Positions 26,935 through 41,449 of a stretch of 64,000 nt of DNA are shown here, piece after piece. Position numbers and translations under genes: made by a program. This DNA comes from Cyanoderma ruficeps (lineage: Eukaryota > Chordata > Aves > Passeriformes > Timaliidae), in the NCBI GenBank assembly GCA_008694505.1, contig VZDJ01000346.1:14388426-14452425 (forward strand), written 5' to 3'. A model generated the notes under the pieces. The model saw only the letters and a program-made list of their open reading frames with translations. It ran no database searches and was not told where the DNA came from. The stretch's first letter is position 1; every line of letters begins with the position of its first letter.

Positions 26935-27715
26935 ATGCCAGGGATTTGGCAGCAGAGGGGTCTAGGGCTGAATATATCACCTCTCTCTTCAGCAGGCACT
27001 GAGCTGTCCCATGCTGGCCACAACCAGCCACATCTGGCTCCACAACGGACTACCACAGGACAAACTGTGTTCATCAGTAGAATCTGTCATTTCTGTGAAG
27101 ATGTATTTAAGATAAAGTAATAAACACTGAGGGAAAGGAACAAGGTCAGAGCATGTATGCTCCATTCCACAGCTAGTAATACCCTCAAAGAGATTGCAGT
27201 CCATGGGTAACCCACACTGGAGCAGGTTCCTCCCCTAAGAGACAACGGCCCATGGTCAATGCACATCAAGGCAGAAGAAAGGAGTAAGAGGGAAGAAATG
27301 GCAGAAGAAAAGAGTGAGAAATGAGGAACAGCAGAAATTAACTCCTACACTTTGACCTGAATCTCCTGCACTGGCTATAACATCACCAAAGAGACAAAGA
27401 GTAATCTGTGGTGGAATAGAGGAAGGGGAAGTGTTGGGAATGAAGTAAAGCTTTCAAAAGAAGAGAGTAAGGGTGTTTTTCAAAATTTCTTTACTATTCA
27501 TCTTTATTTTCCAAAACCCAAAACAGTCATTAAAGTTTTTAAAATAAGGCCATTTTGTCCAGGTCAAGAGTTGTTGAGCATTTTTCCACATTTTCATTTC
27601 AAACATGAAATTTTCACTCTCATTCTTCCTATTTTCTGCCCTGTTGTATTTTGAGACTGGAATGAGTGAGTGGTGGTGAGAGGGCTTCATTGCTACTTAG
27701 GGTTAAACCATGACC
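26935..27715 (+). mobile_element. ERVL-type LTR, diverged
   Basis: Recognised by the avian ERVL LTR order: AGCTGTCCCATGCTGGCCAC and ACATCTGGCTCC, a GTATTTAAG TATA-type box near 27103, CAGTCCATGGGTAACCCACA with CTGGAGCAGG, a purine-rich GGCAGAAGAAA block, AAGGGTGTTTTTCAAAATTT, and the terminus GGGTTAAACCATGAC. The 5' boundary is uncertain. Short antisense ORFs across 26889-27269 are by-products. Confidence 0.72.
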
Positions 27716-28354
27716 CACATACACTAACAAAATGTGCACTAGTGCAAACAACATCAGTCAACCAAGGGAGTGATTAGCTGAAAAGGGTACTGCAGTGCCA
27801 CACAGTGACAAACTAAAATTATGCAGTGTTCTGAAGTTCAGAATTTGAAGTCCAGGTCCTTAAAAATATGTAACAATAGGCTAAAGAATCTTAAACTAGA
27901 GGAAGTAGTATGAAATCAGTAATTCTGGTTATAATAGTACTATGTAGCATTATGTTTCAGAAAGGGAACTCAGAAAGAAGTTACAGTCAATCTACATTAA
28001 TTAAGCAGGGGAAGAACTGAGGTTTTAACACAATTACTACTGTGCAGCATTCTGATAAAACAAGCTATTGAATTCCCGCTCAAAAGTGATGCTGAAATAA
28101 ACCCTTGAAAATAAAACCAAACACTTGTACTACATGGCTTTTAGCAATACTTTTAATTTTTTTATTAGTTATCTGGTTTTCAGAAAACCCATGTTGAAAA
28201 TAAATAAAAATTAAAGTTTGAAAATTGTCATTGCAAAAAGGCTTAAAGTTATCTCTAACTGAAAACTTGAAGACTACATTTCTCAAAAAGCTGAGATATT
28301 TTGTGCTATACATTTAATGTTTATCTTCTAAATGTAGGAAGGTTTTTTTAATAT

Positions 28355-28492
28355 ATCCCATCCCTAGAAGTGTTCATGGCAAAGTTTGAGCAACCTGGTC
28401 TAGTGGAAGTTTCCCTTCTCATGGCACAGGGGTTGGAACCAGATGATCTTTAAGGTCCCTTCCAACTTAAACCATTCTATGATTCTATGGTA
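28355..28492 (+). mobile_element. CR1 LINE 3' end fragment
   Basis: CCCATCCCTAGAAGTGTTCA, GAGCAACCTGGTCTAGTGGA, GGGGTTGGAACCAGATGATC and TTTAAGGTCCCTTCCAACTT are followed by ACCATTCTATGATTCTATGG. This is the textbook avian CR1 3' UTR with its octamer-like tail, 5' truncated. Confidence 0.93.
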
Positions 28493-30340
28493 CCTATTTA
28501 ATTTACTCACCCTCTCTCCTTTAGTCTACCATTGATCTACCAGACACTACACATCCCTAATTATGACCATGCGTTTTTCTATTTTCTACTATCAAGGTTA
28601 TTTTTTATTGATCATGTAGGCTCGAGTATGCATATTTGATTCCTTTACATGCTGAATTTTTTACTGCCTACATTTGTTTTAGAGTTGCAAAAGACATTTT
28701 GTTCATTTTAGGTATGGTGGGCCGCTGCAGCATTTGACAACTTAGTTTTTAGTCCACTTTAACATACATTCACCAATACACCAGTAAAAATTAAATGATC
28801 AAACCCAAATAGTAAAGATGCCATTATTTAATCGCTACATTCTTAGGCAGTAAGGAGAAATAGAAGACGAACAGCATATTCAAATCTCTCACACCTACCA
28901 ATTCACACATTTTATGGGTCTTGGATAAAACACAATTTTAAAAGCAAATATAAACCTGCTCTGTTTCATTAGCTATTACCTCACCCTCTTGGCAGGAATG
29001 CATGTATGTTTACCATGAGACATGGTTTGTTCTTTTCTCAGTAGTTCAAAAGAAACAGCTCAACAATCCAAAACAATTTACCTAAACCACCAAAATAGTT
29101 ATCACATGGTTTCTCAGCTGTGGGGTAGATTTATCAGAGAGAATTCCTACTTTCTATCTTTTTGCAGTCCCAAAAGCAAGCAACTTCTTAGTAAAGAGTG
29201 TGGTTTATCACATGTGCTATGAAAGATATCATGCAGGAAATGAGTCAGTGGTTCTCATAAACCAGTATAACAGCCCTGAATCTACATTAAGAAAGCTTCT
29301 TTCATATAAATTCATTCAGAATACACATTCCAGAACATCTGTGACCTCAGGAAGTCCAAATAAAGATATACAATACCTGCTCAAAATTATAATCAGTTTT
29401 TTCTGTTCTTGTATATAATATGCTATCTGAGGCAACCACACAGAGGTGTAAAATTTGCTAGTATCAAAAATTAAATAAAAAACATTACCCATAGCTTTTT
29501 GTTAATTGCAAATTTGGCATTACCTGACTAATTTTTTCAGATTCTTCAAAACTTTATGTAACTAATCTCTTCCTCTGCTAGATTTGCTATAAGAAACTGT
29601 AGAAGAAATTCCTGAACTAGATCTTGATAGGAATGCCATGATTCATTTTTTCATCAAATAAACGGAAAAAGCACAAAAACACAAAAAGGGGTTACTGTTC
29701 CCTGAAGATCCATTGATACACTGTAGATATTGAAAAATATTATTTACAGTATTACAATGCACTACCGACATTTAGTTTTCATTAGCATGTCATCATTAGA
29801 ATGACCTTGTTTCAAACAGTTCCCAAAATTACGCTTCAGATGCTTTCTCTGTTATTCAAAATAAACGCTTGTTCATAAAAACAGTGGGTAAGAATCTTTC
29901 TGGTTAATTAAACCTTTAATAATGCAAAGCATTCCAAAACCTAGTAAAAAGTATTAGTGTTTAAATACTACTTTAGTAAACAGAAACTTACTCACTGCTT
30001 TAAAAATATGACTCATACAACTATAGAGTCAATGCCACAATTTAATGACAAAGACGTTTTCTCTGTTATTGTTCCACAGTATTTTTCAGAATATTAGAAG
30101 CATTTTAAAAGCTAAGTGCTTGCGTAGGTTAATGTAAAGTAGGTCTTTTCTGTAGTTTATTTTGGTAACTGAACTTAGATACACTAGATAATACAATGCC
30201 TATATTCTAACAGATTGTAATTTGATATAGTAGGCTGAAAAACAAACTAGACTTTTGTGAGGGGTTTTTTATTTGCTAGTTTGGTTGGTTTTTTTAAGTA
30301 GTCTTTCCCATTCCTACAACTTCAGGCACTATTTTTTCTA

Positions 30341-30499
<159 letters not shown>

Positions 30500-33400
30500 T
30501 TAAAACAAAAATAAAAACAACAACAACAAAAATCATTATTATCAGGAAAACTTTTATGTTCAAACTAGCAAAATCAGTCCTAAGCCAGAAAATACAAAAC
30601 CACATTATTGGTCAGGCACAGCACTGTAAAGATGGAAGCAGTACATGCCACTCAGGCTAAAAGGAATTTGCGTCTACACAGGTCAGATAATGGGCTAGAC
30701 ACAACATTGCTCTGGGTACCTGGGAAAGGTTTGTACCTTGTCAGTTTCACATTCAGGATATGGAGGAAGAGAGCTTAGGTTATGCAAACCACTATCTAAA
30801 ATGATAAAACAGACATCTACTCTTCAAGAGTAAGTAATTTTCTATATTTGCAGTATAAAGATAAAATAAATATTCCATCACTTGTGTGAATTTAAAAATT
30901 AGTTATTAGATGTACAAGAAGAGTAGGGAATTCTAGTGGATTGACCCAGCTAGCAATCAAGCACTACACACCACCACAGCACTCCCTCCCTTCCCTGCCC
31001 CAAACAATAGTAAGGGGAGAGAAAAGGAAGAGCAAAGATGACTCTTCAAAAGACAGTTTTATAAGTGAAGAATTGAGAAAAAAAGGAAATGATACAAAAG
31101 TAATGATTCACCATACTCTACAAATAGATCAATCAAAATGGTCTCCAATAATTAGCAGCTGTCTCACAACCCTTCTAATTTTTTTATTGCTGACCATGAA
31201 GTTATACAGTATGAAATATCCTTTTGGTCAATTTGGGTCTGTTAAGTTTTTTTCCTTCCCAGTATCCTGCTTATGCCTGGTCTACTCACTGTGGGGAGAG
31301 AGGAGGGGGGGGGGAAGAAAACCCTGTTGCTGTGCAAGCACAGCTCAGAAGTAGCCAGTACAGTGTTGTGCTATCAACTCTGGTCTAGTCACAAATCCAA
31401 ACTACAGCACCTTTTGGGCTTCTATGACAACAATTAACTATGAAGCATTGGACCCAGTGTACAAAATTATCTGGATTTTTTATTGTTTTGTTTTCTGTTT
31501 GATTTTAGCATAAGGATACTGCTGCAATTATAGTAGCCCTCATCTTTACTGGACCATTAGGAAATTCTAAATTTAAGTTATTTTTTGTTTGGGGTTTTTG
31601 TGGGGTTTTTCTTTTGCTATTTTATTTTTAAATGAGATGTCATGTTTATACGGAGGACGAATAAAGTTTAAATAGAAAATTATTCCATCAAGCCAGTAAT
31701 TCAGTATATATTTCTCACCAAAACCAGAAAGAAGTCACATCTTCAGAATGGCAACATATTTACCTATGCCCTTCCATTTAGTTATAAACAGAACACTTCC
31801 TATAGTTAAAATAAAATACTAGCTAACAAGTATGCCATTTTGTGTTCAGACATCAAGGATTCCTATTTTATTTTGAGAAAAACTCTATTAATAATAAATC
31901 AATTAATCTTGAAGTGATTTTAAAGTGGAATAAAACCCCAAACCTTACTTAAATAAATAACTAATAAGTTTGTATAGTACTATTCTGTGAGGAAAACTTT
32001 TGAAATAATAACATTTTAGAGGTAGTGTTCCTTTCATATTTTCCCACCCACTCTACCTCAAAACAAAACATATTTAAGACAACCTTCCAAATTTCTGGGA
32101 CTGTACTACCACCCTTGTTCCCTCAGGCACTGATATAAATGACAAAAAGCTTGACTGACACCACAGGCTATTAAAACTCCTTCACATACTTGCAAAAGAA
32201 TGTTTTTATACTGTGGAAACACATTAGCTCACACGATTCATTTCAGTTGAATGACACATAGATTCTAAGTTCTTTAAGCTTATGAAATTGACTTCAAATT
32301 CTAAATACAAGAAATCCAGATTATGAGGTTAAAAAAATCAGCCAAACAAACAAACACACAAACAAAAAACAGCACTATTTGATTGCAACAGGATGTGGTG
32401 AATGGACATTGCTCTGTAACAATTAAAGTCAGAACTGCACTAGAATATGTACAAAGTGTAAGAGACAGAAGTCTAGACCTTTCAGTTAGAAAACATCAAA
32501 TATTTCTGCATTTTCATTGTGACTTTTAGAATGAAACACGCTTTAAAATAGCCAACAAGTGGCTTTAGTTGCTACAAATTTCTTGTTACAGATGTAAGAA
32601 GTATAGTTTAATTTGAGGCTTGTTTTTTGGAAGGCAGAGGTTAGGGTATCCTTTTTGGTACACCTATTTCTCTCTATGATAATATTAGCTAATGATGCAA
32701 GAGGAAATAGCTCTTTCATTTAAATTCCCACTCTATAAATAATTGTTAGGCAATATAGAGATAGAGGCAACAACCTTTCACCGCTTGCATATTTTAGAAC
32801 AAACCTATTACTGGAAGAGGTCTTACTAAACAATTGAAATAAAATAAGGCGGTAAAACACATTTCCTAACATGTATTTTGACTCATATATATTCTGCCTA
32901 TAAGAAGGCTTCTCTTCAATAACCACAAAACCATGTGAAAAAAATTGCAAGTTTATTGTCCAAGACATGAGAAAATATCATGCTAGACGTTTAAATATCT
33001 TCACAGAAAAAGAGTAATTTTGTTTCTAAAATAGCTAAAAATCTAGCTTATCGAAAGAGGTATTTATTAATACATCTATCCTTACAACCATGCTGACCTC
33101 TAATTAAATTCACAGTTCCTGCAATCTGATTTTTGCAGTTCATGGTTTCTATGGGATTCTTCCCAGAAAGCAGATTTGCAAACCGACAGAATTGATTCTG
33201 TTGATACAACAGTCCCTTTTCTCATGTCAGTTTATCTTCTCAGCAAATTATAAAGCTGTCCACCATTACAACAATATATTGGCAGTCCAACCTACTTCTG
33301 TGTCAGCTACTATTTCAAGCATAGTTATGCCGCATCATCTACAATATTTTCCTAAAATTTGAAGTAAAACACCATATCTTTCATAAAGGAAACACAGCTG

Positions 33401-36400
33401 TCTCATGTTCTTTTATAATTCAAAACATGTAGCTCCCTCTCAAGCTGCACAGAATCCTGCATAGTAAATTTCAGCCAACAGAGAGTAGGCTTCCCTTCCG
33501 CAGCTGTCTTTCATAAACTCTTAGAAATGTTCATGGAGGATCTTGGCTGTGAACCAGAGATTTAAAGTATCTTACCACTATGTGTAGTCAACAGCATTGA
33601 CTGTTATCTACTGCAAAATGTATTTGAAAAAAGAAGTACTTACTGAAACAATGCACCTTTGTTGCTAAACAAGGGATGAGTAGAACTGGAAGACTGTGCA
33701 TGTAGATATGCCAGTGAAGTTCCCATTTAATTTAATTAACACATTTAATTTGTGTGTAAACCACAGTTTACAGAAGAAATAAGGGACTAACCTTTTTGAG
33801 AATCAAAATTTGATTCTAGCACTTCATTACAACAACATAACTCCATTCCCTTCCTTTATACACTATTTATGTAGTAATTAAAAAAAAAATCACCTGTTTT
33901 AGGCTAATTCTGATCTTGTGAAATCAATTAGTATTTTATTTGCCCTCAAAATTCTAACACATAATTCCCACCTTGTGTTGCAAAGTGGAATTCAGGGTTG
34001 GTGTGTTTTCTTTTTTTTAATAGCATAGTGCACATTCTCTATTTCTTCCAGAAAAGGAACAATATACATTAACATTTGAAATGTACACCATTAGATAGTT
34101 ATAATCTTGACAAAGATTATATAATTTAAATATTCTTGTCTTGTTCATGTACCAGACTAGCTTTAATTTCTAAAAGTCATCTAAAACTACAGTCCTTACA
34201 AATATATTGTTACTGATATATTGTGACAATTGTCAACTGATTATTATGATGTAATGCAGGCCTTCATTTAGGCATTCAATATATCCAAAAATATTCCAAA
34301 GAGAAAAAGGGTTTGCTTTTTTAAAATATAGAGCAAAGTTTTCCCAAAACTTCTTAATTAGCAAATAGTTTCTACATTTCCACATTTCCACATATGCCAG
34401 ATTCACAGAAATGGAATTAATTAAAAAAAAAAAAAAGAAGTTGATACCACACCTATAAACAATGTTGAAACCCATTCTAATTCTACCAAAGCAATAGCCT
34501 AACAAAGACTTACATCTAAGCATGACTAAGTGCATACATAGATCTCATTACTCATATATATGCACTACAAAAATCCTAAGTACTTTTTTGATGCAAACTG
34601 CATCTGTGTGGATTCTTTCTTATTGGTATTATTTACATGTTGAAATAAAACTACTGCATAAAAATATTTGATTAAAAAAGGGCAAATTAACACTTATTTT
34701 GAAAAGGCCTATGCATGTTTGTTTATGTGCTACTGCAGCTTAATACCTACACAGCATAATACACTGAAAAAGAGAATAGCCACCTGTCCCTTGAAAGGGG
34801 AGGAAGGATATATCCCATAGAATACTACCTGATCAATGGTTTGTCTGGGATGGTTAAATTATGTTTAAATTAGGCAGTACTTGCATTAAACAAATTTGAA
34901 GTAGCAACCACTTACAGCTTATTATGTCTCCTGTATTTGTAGACAACATATACTCATTAGCAAAGATTTCTGGGATGCTTTCCTTTGTTCTTCATGACTG
35001 CTTTGATCCCATGAAGCAACACCTCATGTAGCAAGCTTCATAATAAACTTCTTTGGCAAAGGATCCACCCCACAATGCAAATTTAATGGCACAAGATTAA
35101 AACTCATGTCTCTCATTTAATAAACCCAGATCTATTTAGAAACAAACAGTTGCACACTAGAAAAGTAAAGCTGATGCAAGCTCAATATTTAATATATTAC
35201 TTGATTGGAAAAATCCTGAAGGATTTAATGATTAAGTTAATATATCCCTCCTGTTCCATCAACTCAGTTTGTATGATGTTTACATGGAAGTTCATACACT
35301 AACCTAACTCAATTCTTTGGTCAAGCACTAAAGAGTAAGCATTTTGCAGGAATAGGCATATCAATATTTAGGTTTCCAATTTCACTGATGAGTTTAATGG
35401 GTCTTAATGGCATTCATTATAGATGTGAGTGTCTGTTGCATGACAGCTTTTGGTTACTGGCCTTTTTTTTCCTGGAAATGTTCTATCCAAATCATATTAA
35501 ATCATTTCAGAGCAAGGATACTGCTCTGACCTATATTGTCAAAAAGCAAAAAAAAGCTTCACCAATTTTTTATGTTTGTTACAAAATCTATTGCTGTCTA
35601 AACTGATAACTCAGGATCTAAATATTTTTTGAAGATATCACAAAAATATTAAATGTTAATAGACATTTTCAGTTATCTTTGGATAAAAACAAAGGTCAGC
35701 AAAATGGGTAATTGCCTGTAGATTTTACTCTTGTGAAGTATTTCCAACATAAAGTAAGCATTTGAAGAGCTGTGGTTTCCCTAGAATTTTAATTATATCT
35801 TACATTTATGCAGTACTAACATTTATAATATTGGTATGTCTGTATTTCAGAAAAAGACTAAATGAGATGTCTGCGGCAGAAGCTATAGAACTTTGATGTA
35901 AGCTGAGTTTTTCTTTTAATTGTATGTGTGAAACTCAAACTGCTGGAGGGTTGCATCAGGGCTGCTCTTGTGTGTGCAGTCAGTACACCCAAGTCATTCA
36001 TTCCCTTCATGATTAAGGAACTGTCCATCTTGTCAAATAGACTGGCCTCAAAAAAAACCCACTAATTTGAAAGGTAAATACATTATCAAAATAAGCAGTT
36101 TCCCAGATGAGACTTCGAAATAATAAAAACAAAAATAACATAGGAGGAAAAAAAATTAACTTGGAAATAAAAAAGCATATAAATAAAGAAAACAAAAGAA
36201 GAAGGGTTGAATTATTCTTCTGCACTGCCATAGTTCAATGTCCAGTCATATGGAATGACAGAACACAAAATTCCAAAGAGAAATTAAATGGTCTTAATTC
36301 AAAGTCTTCAAAGAGGAAAGAACAAACAGTCTCTTCCTAAAGCAAGCTCCTTCTCAATGATAAATATTCATTAGAAAGGTAAAGGCAAAATTCCCAAAAG

Positions 36401-37579
36401 AAGAGTCTAAAATCTAACACTCTACTAGAATTTTGAGGGTAATATATAACCCAAGTTTTAAGTGGTTATGAAGTTAGTAAAAGATTTAATTCTCAGGGTC
36501 AGTCTCTGTATTATTTGTAACAGGACTGAGCATTTTATGTATCTGAGAATGACGACACTCACAAGCTTGAGACTATATTAATTGTTGTTTCCATATCTCA
36601 GAACTGCAGCCAAATGAATGAGAAAAAGCAGTGTTTTATTTTTAGAACAGTAAATTACCATTCCTCAAATTTAGACTCATGAGTTATTTAGATCTAAACT
36701 AAGGGTTTAGGTTGAAACTTCAATGTAATCACTTATATCTGATTTATAAAAAAGGTGAAAACTTAAATAACCAAGTGTTTGGGAAAAGGAGGAAAAAAAG
36801 TTCTGCATTATTTAACCTTGAAAATTTATTTGTTCTGTAAAGTACTTTAATAATCTCTTGATTAACTTTAGAGTTATTCATCTACATGAATAAAAATAAT
36901 TCACCTTTTGACTCTTTTTGTCAAGTACATTATGATGTCTAAAAGAACCAAGAAAAGGTCCTTGTTTTAAAAACGTCAGTGTTGAAATATATGAAGGCTT
37001 TGTCTTGCTTTTGCAATGCTGGAAAAAGCTCAGTTTTAGAGCAGACTTACTGTCATATAAAGCAACTCCATGAGAAGCCTGTGTATGATCATTAAGGACT
37101 GCATAAAGGTCCAAGGGATGATTAATGGAAGTTTATAGTACTGTGGATATGAAATGCTGAAAAGTGCCAAGATTAAGAAATACTTTTTAAATTCAGAAGT
37201 TCATTGCTATATTGATTCCTATAAAGCCCATGTCAAAGTGTTCCAACTAATCTCTTGACTAGACTGAGTAATAAAGTTTGAGGAAAGGAGCCCTCTATAC
37301 ACACAACTGTTAGCTCATGATACATATAATCTTGTCTTTGTGACAAAAGTAAATAACATTATGGACAGTAGCGTGTCATGATTGCCTGCAGGCCTAGTAC
37401 AAGCCACTGATTTTCATATAGTTGTCAGCATCTTAGAAAGAGTCATTTTTCATAAATGTGATGAAAATACCTTATATACAAAGTGACCTTGGACTTACAG
37501 CTCAATTTCCCTGAGCAGAAACAATATAAATACATATTAACTTCACCTAGGCTGCACATGGTAGTTAATACACTGGTCT

Positions 37580-37800
37580 TTCTACCACACAAGCTGTGAC
37601 GAGTTGCACAAGCAGCTCCTTGGTGTGACTGGTGAGACCAAGCTCAGGGCAGTCGACAAAGAGCAGAGGCAGACGAGTCTGGATGCACCACTGAGAAGAT
37701 ACAGGCCCACCTGGTTCAGGCTGTGCAGTTTAGGCCTCCCACAAAGGCACTGATCCTGCTGGCACAGAAGCTATGATAAGGTGAACACCAAGAACTGGCC
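37580..37800. other. Moderately GC-rich patch, unassigned
   Basis: From AAGCTGTGACGAGTTGCACA to CACAGAAGCTATGATAAGG the composition rises above the AT-rich surroundings. No coding potential or named repeat is evident. It could be an old LTR or LINE remnant. Confidence 0.35.
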
Positions 37801-38569
37801 TAGGATTTTTTTTTTTTTCCCTGTGCATGCTAAATCAAACTGTCTCTTTCAAGAAACCCAAATCTGAGAGCCTTGGCTGGACAGTGGAGGACCCTGGACA
37901 AGTATAAAGACGAATGCGACTATCTGAGCATTTTCCATGGAATCCTGTACATTTCTTCCCCCTACTTTCACAGCTAATCTAAATAAAACTAAATTGAACA
38001 CAACTTGTATGTGTACAACTTTGTACTTCTTTGGGTAACAGTCAAACTGAATAACTGGGATCATTGCCCATGAGAGGCTTATATAATTTACCTCTCTTAA
38101 AATGTTGCCATATTCAATTTATGAACTGGCTGTTTTCTTTTCAATTCTGTATAAAAAATTGCTATACTTACAAGTATTTCGTGAAGAGGGGAAGGAAGCT
38201 TGTTTTTGAGTCTTTCTGGCAAATGTCAATAAATGAACCAAACTAAAAACTCAAAAATATTACCCTTGCCCTACAACTTGATGTTCTGCAATAGTATTTG
38301 TTACACACAAAATCATGTTGGGATAGAAAAGAATAGCCCCATGTCAAAATTATTATTAGCTCAATTAATGCTTTAACAGACAGTCTAAGTATTGAAAAAT
38401 CTCAATACTACCAGTAACTTCTTTATTTAAAAAGTTTTCTAATACCTATTTCTTTTCTCAGGTGTTGTGTACAAATTTTCAGTGTCCCTCTACATCCTGA
38501 GATCAGCACTTCATTCTTTCCCAAATAGAAGGGAAAAATTTTATTGTGAATCATTCTGCCCCTTTAGTG

Positions 38570-39062
38570 TGCTCTGGTGAGCTCCCACCTGGAATACTGC
38601 ATCTAGCTCTGGTGTGCCCAGCATAAGAAGGACATACATGTGTTGGAAAATGACTAGAGGGATGAGAAATGGCCGAGAGAATTGGTATTTCTCAGCCTGG
38701 AGAGGGAAAGACTCCCAGGTGACTTAACTGTGGCCTTTCAGTACCTGAGGAGAGCCTACAAGAAAGCTTTAAAGGAATTTTGACAAGGCCACATAGTGAT
38801 AGGACAAGGAAAGCAGCATTAAACTAAAAGAGTGTGGGTTTAGATACAATATTAGAACTATTTTTTCACTGCAAGGATGGTGAGTCACCAGACCCTGTTA
38901 CCAGAAGCTGTGGATACCCCATCCCTGGGAGTGCTCACGGTGAGGCTGGATGGGGCTGCAAATAACCTGGTCTAGTGGGCAGTGTCCCTGCCCACAGCAG
39001 AGAGGCTGGAGCTAGATCATCTTTAGGGTCCTTCCAACCCACACCACTCTATGATTCCATGA
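38570..39062 (+). mobile_element. CR1 LINE 3' fragment
   Basis: Starts at GAGCTCCCACCTGGAATACT (RT C-terminus), runs through CTCAGCCTGGAGAGGGAAAG, CAGTACCTGAGGAGAGCCTA, ATCCCTGGGAGTGCTCACGG, GAGGCTGGATGGGGCTG and AGGGTCCTTCCAACCCACAC, and ends CACTCTATGATTCCATGA. Continuous with a complete 3' end, 5' truncated as usual for CR1. Confidence 0.93.
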
Positions 39063-40183
39063 CCAGCTTCCTGAGATCATCATGATACAATTCTCCTTCC
39101 TCAATCTTGAATCATCCTTGGGCTATCTGATGCTTCCTAAACTGAACCTTTGTTTTTTTCTCATTGGTTCCCAGTCTTTTCAAGACCCAATTATCATAGA
39201 GGCCCAACGTGTGTTGCACAGCAACTGCTTAGTTGTCAAACCTTTGGTATACATGATAGCCATATAGTCACTTGAGCAGTAGAACAAAGAAAAGATAAAA
39301 CAGCTCAGGTGAAGACACTTCACAAGAGTCTTAAGAGAATCCAGCTGTCAGATCAATACATGGCCATATAAGGCCCAAGGCCTGTGGCCACTCCCCAGTA
39401 ATAAGGCAAAAGTCATATTTACTGATTTATCAGTAGCTATCAATACGGTCAGATGTACACTAAAGAAACTTGGAGGCACTAAAAATAGCAAGGAAAGAGT
39501 ACTTATCCATGAAGCTAATTCTCATTTAACTTCTTCCCACAATCCTTAGTATTTCATGTAACTGAAGTAGTTAAAATGAAAACCTCATATAGGTATGCAG
39601 TGGTCAAACTGGTAAAATACGCTAATTGTATTTTCCGTAGTGCATTAAGGGAAACTGGCATGCAGCTCTGGATGGAGATAAAGTTTAAAATATAAGTCAA
39701 ATTCCTCCCACTCTGCAGCAAAATTAAGAGCCCCATGGGTCTTATAAGAAAAAGTACTCCTAGACTCTGAGTTTTCCTGAGTATCTGCCACTCTAGTTGC
39801 TCATATTTAGATATTACATCAAAATGCAAATACATCTTTAAAGAGTTGTTCCTTAACATTAGAATAAAAATTTGAAATGCTGTCATTTTAAGTCTGAGTC
39901 AGTTATGTTATTTCATCTTTTAAGGGTGATAATAAGACAGTCCTGAAATGCCTTTAAAGAACAACTCATCAATACAAAGTAAGAGGATAAACATTAAACA
40001 TTTTAATTCAAACTACAGGTGATCATATTCTGAGACTTCACTTCTTTCTGTTTCTTCCCTTTGAAAATGTATCAAGGTAGATGCTGAAATCTGCCAGGAA
40101 AGGCTCATTTTACTGCATAATTTAAATATAATTGTAGTCAAGGAATCCATGCAGATTACTCACAGAACCATTCACCTTAACTT

Positions 40184-40222
40184 CCACCTTCCGTGGAAGG
40201 TGGATTAATATTTTAATCCACC
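40184..40222. repeat. Two overlapping palindromes sharing one arm
   Basis: CCACCTTCC (40184-40192) pairs with GGAAGGTGG (40195-40203) across 2 bases. GGTGGATTA (40199-40207) pairs with TAATCCACC (40214-40222) across 6 bases. Both hairpins use GGTGG at 40199-40203, so only one can form at a time. No gene or repeat is evident around it. Confidence 0.85.
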
Positions 40223-40559
40223 AGTTAAATATTGTGCAAGAACTTTCTTCTATAGATCCAAAATTGTGTCTCCTAATTCTACTGGATTTATCACATTAGA
40301 CATTTAATTTTTTTAATTCATTACATTTATCTATAGTGACTTTCCCCCTTCCTCGATATATCTGTAAAATTAAAAATTTCTTACTAAATAATTTTATACA
40401 ACTTTCATTTCAAAATGTTTGACAAATACCAAGAAACTGTGCCATTCTTTATATAATGGTGGTTATAATGATGATGATAATAATAATAATTTTAAAGTTT
40501 CCAAGACATAGATGATATTTTGTTCTCCACCACAAAAATCTAAGAAAAAAATCAGAAAC

Positions 40560-40805
40560 TCCTTGGGCTGTAAGGGCATCCTCTTGATCTTGACTAGGTC
40601 TGTCTGGGGATTCTGTTAAGCCTCTGCCTTGGACCCAGGAACCCCATTCCAGCCCAGCCTGACTACTCCTGTCCTATCCTTGGCCATTTCTGTTTGACTG
40701 GGCTCCTGGAGGGATCCTGGACCTGGTTTATCCCTTACCACACTGGAGGCTGTAAATTGACTCTAAGTCCCTGTGTTCAGCCTCTGGAGGACTGCACATC
40801 ACAGG
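40560..40805. other. GC-richer patch, unassigned
   Basis: CTGCCTTGGACCCAGGAACC, CCAGCCCAGCCTGACTACTC, GGGCTCCTGGAGGGATCCTG and CAGCCTCTGGAGGACTGCAC stand out from AT-rich flanks. The text looks like a dispersed repeat, but I cannot name the family. No ORF. Confidence 0.4.
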
Positions 40806-41449
40806 TGAGTGAACAGGAATAGATTTCAAATCTCCCAGTTAAGCTTGTCTAATTATTAAATGTGCTATGACAATTTATGTACTTTAAAAAATACTATGAA
40901 TTGACTGTTATTCTATGTACTTGATCAAACTTCTCTTCACTATATTTGTAACATTTATATTCAAGTGTTCTGTGATTCCATTTAGGGAAAAAAAAAATCT
41001 CACTTTTTTGTATACAGAATATTTAAGATGTTTTGATAAAATTAAATGTGGATATCATACACTTCCATTACTCTTACTTCACAGACATAAGCAACAAAAT
41101 GCCTTTAAATCTAAAGTTTTGAAATTATCTGAGTAATGAGGGACATGATAGCTCACATTTAGCCCTATTAGATAAGAATTAAAAAGGGAGAAGGGAATTG
41201 GGCAAGTAGTATTGGTATGCATGCAGAACACTGCATTTTGAGAGAAATTGCTTTCATACTTTACAAGAGTTTAGACTCTAATTCCTAGTTTGATTGTTCC
41301 TAATAAAAAAACCTCCAAAGTGAACCATTAAGAATACATGATCTGTTTCTATTTACGTGAATAGGTGAGATTTAGTAATCTCAATTGTTTCCCTTTGGGG
41401 ATCTTGTCAAAGGAGGCTCTCGTAACAGAAACTGTGAAACTTGGAGGAT

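Noticed and set aside
30941..31354. 137-codon plus-strand ORF
   Set aside because: No domain, rich in Lys and Ser then hydrophobic, ends in a run of 10 G; no splice or homology support.
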